Below, piece after piece: positions 11,402 to 22,620 of a DNA stretch of 64,000 nt. Under the pieces are notes generated by a model. That model ran no database searches. It saw only the letters and a list, made by a program, of their open reading frames with translations, and was not told the DNA's origin. The position numbers were made by a program, and so were the translations under genes. The number at the start of each line of letters is the position of its first letter. Position 1 is the first letter of the stretch. This DNA is from Aporrectodea caliginosa (lineage: Eukaryota; Annelida; Clitellata; Crassiclitellata; Lumbricidae), in NCBI GenBank assembly GCA_020284085.1, contig JACEVL010000837.1, positions 746,501 through 810,500 on the forward strand, read 5' to 3'.

Positions 11402-11699
11402 ACTAGTTTAACAACATCACATAATGCAATTAACAATGTCTATCATACACCTAGGCCTATTGTGATAAGATGGCATTTGATGCAAACTAAAGAATACTTT
11501 GCAGCAATTATCACACACTAGAACTTTTAAATGTAGAAAAGATTCTTGATTAACAATTTAGCATTCGTAATGTACATGAGATTCTTAATCTAGTTATTCA
11601 AATTTTAAAACGGCATTGATTATAGGCTTACAAGTTTGCATGTAATTATGGCCTGTGGTAGTTTTGCTAGTTTTGAAATTCTAAAGAAGTTATAAGTTA

Positions 11700-12895
11700 A
11701 TTCTACTAAATGGATTAAATGGGGAGATTGCATAATGATTAGGGCTTGAACGGAAATGACGAATATATATAGCGGCGGAAAGAACACGGTTATGTGAGCG
11801 TGGGCGCAAATCGTGACCAGTATATAGGACAGGGGTAGTAGGTAATGAAGGATATGTCCAGGATTATTTAAGATATTTCTAAAAAGGTCATGGTCGGCTT
11901 TTTACAGAGTTCCTCAAAAGTGGGGAAAGATTTTGGTAGGAAGCCAAAGCGTACCAGCTTGCGGACCACAGCACTTAGAGAGTCACGTTCCTGTTTGCTG
12001 GCAAAGCCCCACCACACTTGGGAACAATAAAGCATTCGGTTGACAGTGGTGGACCGGACCACATCATATAACCTGACTCCCAAGAGCCCATGCGAGATTA
12101 AAATACGATGGGCGTGGAGAGATTGCTTGGCCCGTACACAAATCTTTTGGATATGGGAGGAAAAACCGAGCTTTGCGGAAATCTCGATACCCAATATATT
12201 CAGGGATGTGACCCTTTTTATGCCACGTATAATTGGAGGGCCTTGTTCAAGATTCACATGTGGTCTGGTCAAGATAATTTCGTTAGATTTAGAATGGTTT
12301 AGGTGGAGATTACATTTGCGAGCCCAGGCACTAATGTGATCTAATTCTGCATCCGTGGTGGAAATATTTGAAGCCAAGATCAAAAGATAGCAATCATCAG
12401 CATATTTGAAGATATAATTGAAGCTGTGGAGAGGTTTAAGACCAGAGATGGCCACTAAGAAGTTTGCTGGGCCCATGCGAGAACCCTGTATTATACTAGC
12501 ATTGATGTGAGCCAAGGAAGAGATCATGACGCGGAACTTGGTACAATGACTACGATTGCTCAAGAGGGAGAGAATCCAGTTGAAGATATTAACAGGTATA
12601 GGTAGAGAGGCCAGTTGATCGGCCAAGTAAGAGTGCCTGACTGTATCAAAGGCCTTGGAGAAATCTAGAGAAATAACTTCAAATAAGGCGGACATAAGGT
12701 TCAGATTTAAGCGAGTTAAGAATACAGTCAGTGATGGCTATGAGTGCAGCAGAGGTAGAGAACCAGAAGGTCTGAAGGCGAATTGGTCAGCAAAGGGACG
12801 GTTCTCAACATGATTAGTGAGGATAGGATAGATGTACAAGCGCACTATAAGTTTTTCTAACAATCTACACAATACTGATGTGTAACGAGGTATTG
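11700..12895 (-). mobile_element. LINE reverse transcriptase remnant (lineage B, YADD)
   Basis: The longest open stretch, 11868-12695, gives 275 codons with the RT palm motifs in order: DFSKAFDT (motif A, residues 11-18), QGSRMGP (motif B, about 69-75), KYADDCYLL (motif C, about 97-105), then the thumb region with SLNILGIEISAKLGF (about 164-178) and a C-terminal QVWWGFA. Upstream on minus, 12700-12895 continues the RT (fingers region with ADQFAFRPSGS) in another frame, so a frameshift near 12690 and downstream stops make it a pseudogene. Non-LTR RTs copy their own RNA at a nicked target. The same lineage recurs on the plus strand at 40138-42470. No endonuclease domain seen; 5'-truncated. Confidence 0.9.
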
Positions 12896-12990
12896 TTATT
12901 ATTTATTATTTATTAGTTGAATTGGCAAATTCAGGGAATTAGCTTTGCTTTTGCCAACAATTATAGGGCATTTTAGCCAGTTTGCCTGCA

Positions 12991-13505
12991 GTTACACGCT
13001 TACATAAAAAACGGTGTTTTTGAATGCTTCTACATTCTTCGACAATGATACAAGCATATTAATTTGAAATAATTTCTGTAGAATATTTAACTCCTTTTGT
13101 GAGTTTTTAGCAATATTTTTTATATTGTTAAGAGGCGATTAATGCATTTAATTTATTTGTCATAAAATAATTTGTCATAATGAATTTTCTGACAGCTACA
13201 GTACTGCAGTTACTTTCGCCATCTAGCGAGTGACTGTGGTCAAACTGATTGCATGATACTCGCTAGATGGCGAATATAACTGTTAGATATGGACCATATG
13301 GTACGAAATGATTCATTTTATGATAAATAAATTAAATGCCTTAATCACCTCTTAACGACATATAAAGACATTGTTAAAATCTCATAAAATAACTAAATAT
13401 TGTGCAGATATTACTGTAAATTAATATGCCTATATTATTGTCCACGAATGTAGGAATCTAATAAGAAGAGTTTTTCACAAGATACCTTTTTAACGAAAGC
13501 TTATA
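12991..13505. mobile_element. Large foldback element, arms of about 240 bp
   Basis: Arms at about 12991-13231 and 13258-13505 are reverse complements along nearly their whole length, around a 26-bp loop. Innermost pair: TTCGCCATCTAGCGAGT / ACTCGCTAGATGGCGAA. Outer matched blocks include GCATATTAATTT and GTTAAGAGG. The arms have diverged by small indels, so this is an old insertion or inverted duplication rather than an assembly join. AT-rich, no ORF; resembles long foldback MITEs. Confidence 0.8.
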
Positions 13506-14099
13506 TCGGACATCTATATAAAGAGTGGGGACTTATGTACTTGTAACTCGGAGGTGACATTGATCGATAGATCATTGGGACGTCGAGGGTCGACCGCTAC
13601 TGTATGATTGGCCTCTTACGGTGTGATGCAGATCCCTAGATCCATCCGCAGTTTACTTTTGCTACGGCAGACGAATAAATGCTGGAACGAGTCTTAAGTG
13701 TCAGATATGGATTTAAATGTAATTAATTTTATCAGTCACTTAGTAGCTGGATTACGGAATAGGCTACACACGGTCCGATTGGTCTGTGGCGGTGTTGATT
13801 AGGGGCCCGTACCCCCCGTTTAGGGGCGGCCCACAAATGACGTCATGCACCTAGGGGAAGGGGTAGGAATTTGGAAATTTGTGACGAAGTGTGACATAGA
13901 GGGTTTGAGAAATGTGATGTCACATCAGGTCTATGTAATTAAATTTAACAACAATTTAATTTTAACAATAACAGCACTAATTTTGAGAATTAAATTTTCA
14001 GTATGTTTTTGATTATTTTAATGTATACGGGCACCATTATTAATAATTTTCTAATTATTTAAATATTTGATACCTATGCTCCAAATAGCTTTTAAACCA
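13506..14099. other. Unassigned AT-rich sequence
   Basis: 13790-13930 contains GC-rich segments (CCCGTTTAGGGGCGGCCC, ATGACGTCATGC) of transposon-end flavour, but no matched inverted end or TSD was found. Confidence 0.35.
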
Positions 14100-14515
14100 T
14101 AAAATAATGAGGTATGCCCCTTATCCCGTAATTTTCAATTTTATCGAGTGGAATTTTATGGTCCACCGTGTCGAATGCCTTTGCTAGATCAAGGAATATA
14201 CCAATTGAATATTTATTAGTGTCTATTGCTTGAGAAATAAGGTCTTGCACGTTAATTAGAGACATATCAGTGGAATGACCTGGACGGAATCCATGCTGAA
14301 GGGGATATAATACAATACATGCATCTTATTTATGTAATGATTTAATCGCTCACACGTTGCCTTTTCTAAGACTTTACCAAAGTATGGCAATATAGATATT
14401 GGTCGATAATTAGACATTTCCTGTCTGTCACCTTGTTTAAAAATTAGTGTTATTTTTGCAATTTTTAGATTGGGAGGAACAACACCTGTATTGAAAGAGC
14501 AGTTGATGATATCTG

Positions 14516-14704
14516 TTTCAGGTCCAACTGCATGGAACAGTCTTCCCAACCATGTGAAGAACGCGCCATCTCTGGAGACATTTAAAGCCCAGCTCAAGAC
14601 TTATCTTTTTAAACAATCTGCCATTAACTTTGAACTCATGTACAGCGCCCTTTCCTTCGGCCTCGGCTGAGCTACGGCTGAGCTACGGCGCTATACAAAT
14701 CGTC

Positions 14705-14732
<28 letters not shown>
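14516..14732 (+). mobile_element. Nested 3' fragment of a plus-strand LINE with TSD TATCTG
   Basis: 217 bp encoding the LINE C-terminus SGPTAWNSLPNHVKNAPS and FKAQLKTYLF, a 3' region with CGCTATACAAATCGTC, and an ATT tail. It is flanked by TATCTG at 14510-14515 and 14733-14738. Removing the insert and one TATCTG joins the surrounding minus-strand LINE in frame (ANILSD + IINCSFNT), which confirms the boundaries. A severely 5'-truncated, target-primed insertion. Confidence 0.9.
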
Positions 14733-14735
<3 letters not shown>

Positions 14736-15353
14736 CTGAAAGAATATTTGCAACACAGCCAATAGTACTTTTAGCCACTAACGGTCTATTTCGTCGGGAC
14801 CATAATGCGAGTATATTTCATAGATCCAGCTATACTAACAATTTCATGAGAGGTAGTTGTAACTATTGCAAAAGATCCAGGAAGTGGGGGGTTCATGAAT
14901 TCTTCAACAGTTTTAGTGCCTAAGGGTATTTTATCTGCAAGGGTTTGCCCAATTCCAGCAAAGAAACCATTAAATGCATTTGCAATTCTTATTGGTTCAT
15001 CAGTTTCTACTCCATTGATTTTTAAAGTGTCAATAGTAGTGCTCTTAGGTTGGCCACTAATTAATGATTTTATGACACCCCAGGTTCTTTTAGATTCTGA
15101 GTGTATTTAAGAAATTCCTCTTCATAGTATAGCCTTTCTGCATTTATCCTAATCTGTTTCAACCTATTACGATACATTTTATATTTGACCTTATTGCTAA
15201 TCGTAGGTGACTTGCTATATTTTAAATATAATTTATCCTTTCTTTTGCACGATTTAAGGAGCCATTTAGTCATCCAGGGCTTTCTGGGAGTGTCTTTATG
15301 GGGCTTGCTGCATGCCACAAAGAAAACCTTATCATAATGCTTTTTATATATAG

Positions 15354-15355
15354 AA

Positions 15356-15448
<93 letters not shown>
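15354..15448. repeat. (ATT)n array inside the LINE reading frame
   Basis: About 95 bp of ATT/AAT. On the minus strand it sits between YDMFIS and YKKHYDKVFF and keeps frame, giving about 32 isoleucines. It has no LINE 3'-tail context here, so it arose or expanded within the dead ORF. Confidence 0.9.
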
Positions 15449-15600
15449 GAAATAAACATGTCATATGCAATGACAGAATTGTTCTCATTAATAGCATTAT
15501 TAACTGGGTCCCAGTTAATGACGAAAGCCACTAGGCTAACGTCGACAGAAATTATGTTCCAACAGTTCTCACCGTTCCTATGACTGAATACAGTCGTTGT

Positions 15601-15924
15601 TGCAATATATAATTTAAAGTCTAGAGCAATATAGAACGTCGAAAAAAAGTCATTCAAGGGTGTCATTCAAGGGTGTCAAAAGACCCTGGTGTTATTAGTC
15701 ATTATCTGTAGTGTTAACTGTTAAACGAAATCTTGTGGCGACCAGGGCCTGTAATATCGACTTTACCACGCTTAACAAACCTCCATGGATTGGCACACTG
15801 ACTGAAAGAAATGGGGAGTAGCCTATGTAACGTCGGTGGAAAATCAGTTAAAGGTGTCGTAACAGAGTCTTAATATTATTACGACTATTATCCCTTATCC
15901 GTCAGTCCGTTAAACAGAGAGGTA
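15601..15924. other. Unassigned sequence
   Basis: A 17-bp direct duplication GTCATTCAAGGGTGTC occurs at 15650-15677. Nothing else recognised. Confidence 0.4.
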
Positions 15925-16215
15925 GCCTATGGTGGATACGGAATTTGAAAGAGGTAGGCTAAGTCTTCAGTTGAGATCTCTGATGGCAACAATAAGAGGG
16001 AGACAGAGGAAGTGGATTGGCCACATACTGGGAGGAGACTCCATCCTGAGAACAATCATGGAGGAAAAACGGTGGACAAGAGAACGAGAGTATAATGACC
16101 TCAACGGATAGGCCTACTGCTGGACTGGACGATAAAGGATGGATGCAGAGAACTGAAGGAAAAAGAAAGGAGTGGCGCCAATGGACGTTTGACCCTGCAC
16201 GAGGGCAGTGAACTT
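15925..16215 (+). mobile_element. LINE ORF2 C-terminal remnant (lineage C)
   Basis: The translation has GRQRKWIGHILGGDSILRTI followed by EEKRW in one frame and EWRQWTFDPARGQ before a stop in another. This matches the C-terminal region seen on minus at 44390-44900 (KKWNGHTLRGDSLLRMVIEG, RRRTFEPA). Frameshifted and 5'-truncated. Confidence 0.75.
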
Positions 16216-16299
16216 TTATAAGAGAAAACAGCAGAATTGATGGATGGGTCCAGAGTTTCAAGAGATCTCATGCAGAGGCGAAAAATCAATAGGCCTACA

Positions 16300-16412
16300 T
16301 AATTTTGGGGGACAGAATATACGAGGGCCGGATTTTTGGGGGGGATAGAAGAGCTTGAGTCAAAACTTTGGGGGACAGTCCCCCTCTGCCCCTCCCATGA
16401 TTTACGCCACTG
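16300..16412. mobile_element. Orphan right end of a hAT-like element
   Basis: Ends (on minus) CAGTGGCGTAAATCATGG with runs of G inside, like the termini of the elements at 40688 and 49896. No partner end or TSD found, so a truncated element. Confidence 0.35.
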
Positions 16413-16506
16413 ATCTTATGGTATCAAATACCGTTCACTTCGAATTTGGAAAATTGTTTTGAACAGTTTCACCGTTCGAATGACATAATCCAGTGTAAAG
16501 ACAACT

Positions 16507-18050
16507 TATGTAAGTAAGTAAGTAAGTAGTTTATTCACCACAAAATAAAGCAAAATGACAATACACAAATTTTACAAACTGAGTGGTGGGCTACCGGTGA
16601 AGTCACATAGGACTCATCTCGCCGGTCACCCTAATAATAATAATAATGCTGGCGTAATACACGTTTAAAAAGGTCAACAAAATACTGGTACCAACTAACA
16701 AAACAGTTTCGTGACAATTGTTAATAATCCATTTTTTCCCACTGGGAAGCAAAAACATACAACTTAAGAGTGCTTTAAAGCCTTTAAACAGGCCACAATT
16801 ATTGTGACGATCCTAAATACAAAACTCATATACGGTACCCTGTAACATCTACAGGCACAAGGAGTTAATCAAGTGCAGTTTTAGCATACGTTTAAAATGT
16901 CTAATTGAAGCTATATTTCTAATGTGGCTTGGAAGTTCATGCCACCACTTCGCACCACAGTAGCGAGTTGTTCTCAGTCCTTTTGTAGAGAAAAACTTAG
17001 GAATGAAGGTATTATTACTGTTCCTTGTATAATGGGAATGAACATCAGCATTAATTTTGAAATAATCATGAAATATAGGTGGAACATCTAATTTATGAAC
17101 ACATTTATGGACAACACATAATACCTGAAATTTACGTAGTTCTGCTATTGGAAGAAGATTATAATTTTGGTATAGATCAGCAACAGGTGTACTAAGAGGA
17201 GCACATTGCAATGTACGTAGGATACGGTTAATACAAATATTTAAGCGATATAAAGCAGACTTGTTTGCAGCGGAATAAATTTCCACCCCATACAACAGGT
17301 GAGGGTAAATTAATGCAAAAAATAACTCTTTTAAGATACGACAATTTAACTTGTTTCTTAACCTGTAGAAAATCCCAATGAATTTCTTTATTTTTGTAAT
17401 AACATAATCAATATGTTCTTTCCAATTTAGTTTTTCATCAATGATTACCCCAAGGTACTTACAGGAACTTTCACATGAAAGTCTAACATTGTCCAGTGAA
17501 AGACCAATGTCATCAGAGGAGGTTTTTCTTTTGAAGTCGAAAAACATATAGGACGTCTTATCTTTGTTAAAAGACATTTTGTTAGCCAAAAACCAATCAC
17601 ACAAGTTATTTAACATGGTGTTGGCGTTTGCGTGCAAGTCTGCTATTTTACATGCATGAAAGAAAATATTTGTATCATCTGCAAATAGTCGTATATCAGT
17701 ACCTGGGACCGAATTTGGCATATCGTTAACATATAACAGAAACAGCAGAGGACCAAGCACAGATCCCTGTGGCACTCCACAAGGTATTGTATTATACCCA
17801 GAGTTAACATCATTAATAGCAGTAAACTGTTTACGTTCTGTGAGATAATCCGTAAACCAAGCAAGTAATGTACCTCTAATTCCATAGTAGTTTAACTTAG
17901 TAAGCAAGATTTCATGATTAACAGTATCAAATGCCTTTTGCAAATCACAGAAGATACCAACAACATATTCATTGTTATCAAGAGACATATTAATTGTATC
18001 AATTACGTCTATCAATGCCATGTCGTATGTGAATGCAACATATAACACAA
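16507..18050 (-). mobile_element. CR1-like LINE, RT to 3' end, ORF still open
   Basis: The minus ORF 16849-18048 gives 399 codons. Motifs: DLQKAFDTV (motif A, residues 34-42), GVPQGSVLGPLLFLLYVND (motif B, 91-109), LFADDTNIF (motif C, 121-129, both catalytic Asp present), thumb KYLGVIIDEKLNWKEHI (about 196-213), and a C-terminus WWHELPSHIRNIASIRHFKR before the stop. The start is not real: the first Met lies within the fingers region (DMALIDVIDTINMSLDNNEY), so the copy is 5'-truncated. 3' of the stop is about 340 bp of UTR with AATAAA, ending in an ACTT-repeat tail at 16507-16531. With an uninterrupted RT frame it is the youngest-looking LINE in the window. Confidence 0.93.
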
Positions 18051-18363
18051 CTGGCTTTTAGCTACTTATAATAGGTACCGGTAACGTAATCTCCTTTAAA
18101 AGAGGTGTCTAATTTTATCGGCAATGACTGCAGCCTGGCTACGCTGTTGTACGCATTCATAGTCTTTTGCCGCCAAATCAGCGACGAAACTGCATCCCCC
18201 CCCCCGTGAAGGAATGGGCGAAAGGAAATTTTCCCCTATACACAGAGATCTAGCTGAGACGCAGGGCTCAGAGTTCTCGCGGTCATTGCCTCGATTTGAT
18301 CAATAGCATCAATTCATTATTCACAACAACGAACAGAAGAGATTTAGAAACAAGAGACACGAC
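18051..18363. other. Unassigned sequence
   Basis: No recognisable feature. Confidence 0.4.
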
Positions 18364-18655
<292 letters not shown>

Positions 18656-18839
18656 ACTCTCACACAGATTCCCGCTCTGACAGTTACACGAAAGCGACGG
18701 ATAGATGGATAGACGGATGAATTTCCTACGGATCGACCAAAGCCAAGGAAACCACAAGACTAATAGGAGCGGATTTTATGTGGATGATCGGACATCGTTT
18801 TATGACCTGTGGACTCGCTGCTGAAGCTGCTACAGCTGA

Positions 18840-18893
18840 CTGCGGTGCCACTTCGGGGCTATCATCACCATCAGCAGCAGCAGCATCGTCATT

Positions 18894-18926
<33 letters not shown>

Positions 18927-18942
18927 GTCATCGTCATCGTTT

Positions 18943-18986
<44 letters not shown>

Positions 18987-19045
18987 TGTCATCATCGTCA
19001 TCGTCATCATCATTGTCATCATCGTCAACGTCATCATCATCATTG

Positions 19046-19101
<56 letters not shown>

Positions 19102-19170
19102 GTTTATCATCATCATCGTTTATCATCATCATCAGCAGCAGCAGCAGCCGCAGCCGCAGCAGCATCATCA
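18840..19170. repeat. (ATC)n trinucleotide array with AGC and GTC variants
   Basis: About 330 bp of CAT/ATC with CGT interruptions; its poly-Asp, poly-Met, poly-Ser and poly-Ile frames are not genes. Confidence 0.95.
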
Positions 19171-19659
19171 TAATTAACATCATCACCACCACCACCGTTA
19201 TCATCAGAGCAGCAGCACCATCGTAAGTAGCAGTATTATACCAGCAGATAAATGAAAGAAATGGCTAAAGACTGAAATCCTGACATCTACTAATTGAATC
19301 TTATCCAACTTGCCATCGAACGCTCCTTTTCCTCGTCCAGTCATCCCTATCTTATCCTCTGCTCTGCTCCCCCCCACTCCTCTCGCCTCCTCCTCTGCTC
19401 TCCCCTCCCCTCCCCTCACTCTCTCGCCTCTTCCTCTCCTATCGATAGATCGCTTGTAATTGCAACTGAACATTAAAGCTTAGCTTAAAGAGGAAAACAA
19501 ATCCCGTACTCTGCAAATAATCCTCCAAACAGTCATTCCTTTGTCTATTCATAACACTTTCATCATTCACTAGATGCGCTCCATATCCAGAATTCCAGAA
19601 ACATGACGCGAGAACATGTATTTGCATACATGTACATAGGCCTATGTATGTGTCTGTTT
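19171..19659. other. Unassigned, pyrimidine-rich in part
   Basis: 19320-19445 is C/T-rich on plus. No exon or element boundary. Confidence 0.4.
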
Positions 19660-19985
19660 TTGTGTATTGTATCTAAAGATTTATATAGCGCCTCTCTCAG
19701 AATAACTATTCAGAGGCGCTCTCAACACGAAACCCCGAGGGAAAGAAACGTCTTTAAAGAACTAGAGACCAAAGTAGAAAAACCAGTCATTACTTTAGCC
19801 CTTAGTGAGGGGGAAGGTTATTCCAGGTAGAGGGGCCAACCACAGCAAATGCCCGACGTTGAGCCAAGGCAGTCCTAGTCCTAGGAACAAAAAGATCAAG
19901 CCAATCAGCAGAGCGCAAGGAACGAGATGAGGTCGCAGATAACGGCTTTCGCATATAGTCAGAAAGATACTTTGGGGCACTGCTC
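19660..19985 (-). mobile_element. CR1-like LINE 3' end
   Basis: Minus translation RSLRSADWLDLFVPRTRT, then RRAFAVVGPSTWNNLP, the conserved LINE C-terminal block, followed by a 3' part with the inverted tail motif TTTATATAGCGCC at 19679. 5'-truncated; related to 1931-2275, 35575-35830 and 39550-39845. Confidence 0.85.
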
Positions 19986-20200
19986 ACTGTATGTATTTGC
20001 GTATGTATGTGTGCATGTATTTATGTATGCATGTGGGTTTGTGTGTACGTATCGTGCGTGTATATATGTGTGCATTGTATGTGTTTGTGCATATACGTGT
20101 GCATGAATGCGTGTATCAAGGTGTTTGTATGTGTATTTGTGTATCTGTGTGTGTGTATGTATGCGTGCATAATTATAAGTATGCACTTATGCATGTGTGT
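19986..20200. repeat. (TATG)n / TGTA-rich array
   Basis: Degenerate TATG and GTGTG units. Confidence 0.85.
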
Positions 20201-20364
20201 ATTTGGTAATTTTACGTGGCAGCGTTAGATACCTTTTAAAGGCACAACAGAACAATCTAAAAGGTTGCGACAGAATATTGTCCATCCACTCACGTCTTCA
20301 TTCATTTTATTCATTCGTTTATTCGTTCAACACAATTATATAGCTCCAGCTAGATAAGTTATAG
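20201..20364. other. Short spacer with inverted tail motif
   Basis: Contains ATTATATAGCTCC (20334-20346), a variant of the dispersed LINE/SINE tail. Confidence 0.4.
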
Positions 20365-20605
20365 TACGGTAACTGATAAGGTAAAGATGATTGTAAACCT
20401 ATAAAGTATGGTAAGGAAAGGTAACTGATAAAGTATGGTAATGAAAGGTAACTGATAAGGTAATGTAAGGAGAGGTTACTGATAAGGTAATGTAATGAAA
20501 GGTAACTGATAAAGTATGGTAATGAAAGGTAACTGATAAGGTAATGTAAGGAGAGGTAACTGATAAGGTAAGGTAAGTAAAGATAACTGATAAGGTAAGG
20601 TGACT
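20365..20605. repeat. GGTAACTGATAA minisatellite
   Basis: About nine copies of a 26-29 bp unit built on GGTAACTGATAAGGTAATG, ending in GGTAA pentamers and a TTCA run. Confidence 0.9.
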
Positions 20606-20739
20606 CATTCATTCATTCATTCATTCTGGAGATTTATATAGCGCCCCTTCAAGCAATCTACTCAGAAGCGCTCATATACATATATATATACTGACATAGC
20701 GCCGCATACATGATTTGATAGGACGTTAGTTCTACTTAC

Positions 20740-20996
20740 TTATCCGATGTCTTATCATCATCCTTCGGTGCAATCTGCTGCAGCAGCTCATCTGTGAGAC
20801 TGGGAAAGGGACAGGGTGAGAGTTCATCGTCACTGCAGGGGTCACCTGGTGCACTCGGCTCTTCTGCCACCCGTTGCATGTTGTCCGAGGAGAGGAGAGG
20901 ACAACCGTTGCGACTGTCGTTGTTGGTTGCACCTCGTTGGTTGTCTGTCTTTGTTGTCTTTGCTGTGTGCTGAGCCTCTTCGCACTCCGTGAGAGG
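20740..20996 (-). CDS. Exon F of the unidentified six-exon gene (last exon linked)
   Basis: Acceptor TTTACCTCCAG (intron side above 20996) and donor GATAA|GTAAGT (GT at 20739-20738) bound 257 bp that are open in phase 0 and end in phase 2. The encoded segment (about residues 590-674 of the visible protein) begins PLTECEEAQHTAKTTKTDNQ and ends with LTDELLQQIAPKDDDKTSD; it is acidic, polar and probably disordered. Phase 0 matches the end of the exon at 21837-22125. No domain recognised. The next exon must start with one nucleotide completing a codon; I found none I trust at lower coordinates. The gene is named only as hypothetical. Confidence 0.75.
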
Positions 20997-21357
20997 CTGG
21001 AGGTAAAGCAGATGCAGTATTTTAGAAAATTATATTGTTAGAAATTGCATGTAAAGTTTTACTGAAGCAACAGAAGAAATAATTTCGTTTACAATTTAAT
21101 GTAATTTAATTTGCAATGAAGGAAAAAGAATCTAGCCAACTCAGCTATAATGAGTACACTGACCGTAAACTGGTGGTGGGAAGATGAGACGCCAGGGCGA
21201 GGACTGGCCACCCGCCCTCTTCTAAGCTGGGAAGTAGGCCTATTATAATAGGCGAGAAGCTTTGCGATGTCACTGACCCCGTATCAAGGAGCTTAGGATT
21301 CATGTATTGCCAGATCAGAGATCTACGAAAGGGAAATAACGCCTCTCCAAGTCTCAC

Positions 21358-21613
21358 GGTTCTAGGCTAGGGTAATTACCCTCTGGCCAATAATCCCCGG
21401 CCATTAACCACTAGGAAAATTACCCCGAGTCAGAATCCCCGGCCAATAACCCCACCCTATTATACATCGGCATATTTTCTAGTGACGACACTAACCCTAA
21501 TGCTAACTCTAACCGACCCTCACGACGTCTAATCCGACCCTAAACGTTTGGAGTTAATGGCAGGGGGTTATTGGCCAGAGGGATATTGGCCAGGGGGTTA
21601 TTGGCCTGATACC
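21358..21613. mobile_element. Small TIR element with 9-bp TSD (AAGTCTCAC)
   Basis: 256 bp with exact AAGTCTCAC at 21349-21357 and 21614-21622. Ends GGTTCTAGGC (left) and GGTATCAGGC (right, read on minus). Both ends are made of a repeated unit close to GGCCAATAACCCC, in inverted orientation, around a core with CTAACCCTAATG. No ORF. TSD length and GG start resemble Mutator-like elements; assignment is inference. It sits in the intron between the exons at 21837 and 20996. Confidence 0.8.
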
Positions 21614-21836
21614 AAGTCTCACTCAGGGACACACACAACCCTTTGTCAATAATTAAAAACCAATGAACAATGAACAACGAAATGCGTTCGCATATCTTCG
21701 CAAAGGAAGAAAGGAAAACTCTCGGAAAAAAATTGAGCGCCGTCTCCCCTAAGTCTTATTTTTGGAAACATGATTTATTTTAAATTAATCATCAAAACTA
21801 ATGAGTATGGAAATGGTTTCGTGTGAACTCGCTGAC

Positions 21837-22125
21837 CTCTTCGGCGGCTGTAATGTTCTGCAGGTGATGCCTCATCTCGTGAAGAGACTTGCGTTTGGCT
21901 TTTATCAGGAGCGACGTCTTCTCCACCGGTTCCACCGCTCCATCCTCTCCTCGTTCCCCTGCTGCTGCTGCTGCTGATGTACCCGGCTTCGCCTGGGACG
22001 TATCGCTCACTCGGGCAACGGCATCTGATGCAACAGCTGATGATGGTCGAGTTGCGTCAGTTGCCTTGGTAACGGCAAACGGCTGAAGACGACCTCCATC
22101 CGGGCGTCTCATGTTCTCTAGGATG
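21837..22125 (-). CDS. Exon E of the unidentified six-exon gene
   Basis: Acceptor TTCGTCCTCCTCAG (intron side above 22125) and donor GAAGAG|GTCAGC (GT at 21836-21835). 289 bp, entering in phase 2 and leaving in phase 0, which fits both neighbours. Encodes about residues 493-589: ILENMRRPDGGRLQPFAV, a Ser/Ala/Thr-rich low-complexity stretch with five alanines, then a basic segment SLLIKAKRKSLHEMRHHLQN. The last part could form a short amphipathic helix. The donor is GTCAGC, weaker than the others, so the 3' edge is the least certain boundary. No known family recognised. Confidence 0.78.
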
Positions 22126-22194
22126 CTGAGGAGGACGAAGAAAGCAAGATGCTCGTGAAATAGAATCAGGTGTTGACCTTTAGATCATGGTCTT

Positions 22195-22345
22195 TTCAGG
22201 TACGTTAGGTAAGGTAAGGTAAGCTAGGTAAGGTAAAATAAGGTAAGGTATCTATGGCACATTAAGGTAAGGTTACTGAGGTAAGATAGGCTAAGGTATA
22301 TGCTAGATTAGGTGCGGTAAATTACCAGAAGATACACAGTAGGGG
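22195..22345. repeat. GGTAA-rich degenerate array
   Basis: Repeated AGGTAAGGTAAG and GGTAA units; similar patches at 22540-22620, 24280-24470 and 27585-27605. Confidence 0.75.
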
Positions 22346-22356
22346 ATAAGGTAAGC

Positions 22357-22500
<144 letters not shown>

Positions 22501-22620
22501 CCATGCCGTTACAAGGGCACCTGAAGCTATGGTATTTTAGATCAGGTGAGGTACGGAAGGTACTTCAGGGAGAATAAGGTAAGCTAAGGTATGATAGGTT
22601 AAGTAGGTAAGTAAGTAGCC

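Larger units (their letters stand above)
14100..15600 (-). mobile_element. CR1-like LINE, endonuclease-RT linker and N-terminal RT, interrupted
   Basis: On minus, from high to low coordinates: a linker (WDPVNNAINEN, YDMFIS, then after an isoleucine run KKHYDKVFFVACSKPHKDT, RKPWMTKWLLKSCKRKDKL), then the RT N-terminus (NTGVVPPNLKIAK, NYRPISILPYFGKVLEK), HGFRPGHSTDMSLINV and FLDLAKAFDTVDHKI. The order matches the region between endonuclease and RT palm in CR1/jockey-type ORF2. It is broken by a nested insertion (14516-14732), a trinucleotide expansion (15354-15448) and at least one frameshift (near 14320). The element stops near 14100, before the catalytic FADD motif, so the 3' half is missing, unusual for a LINE. 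Confidence 0.85.

Noticed and set aside
21480..21530. Telomere-like CCCTAA / CTAACC sequence
   Set aside because: Only a few scattered copies inside a small transposon; not a tandem telomeric repeat.
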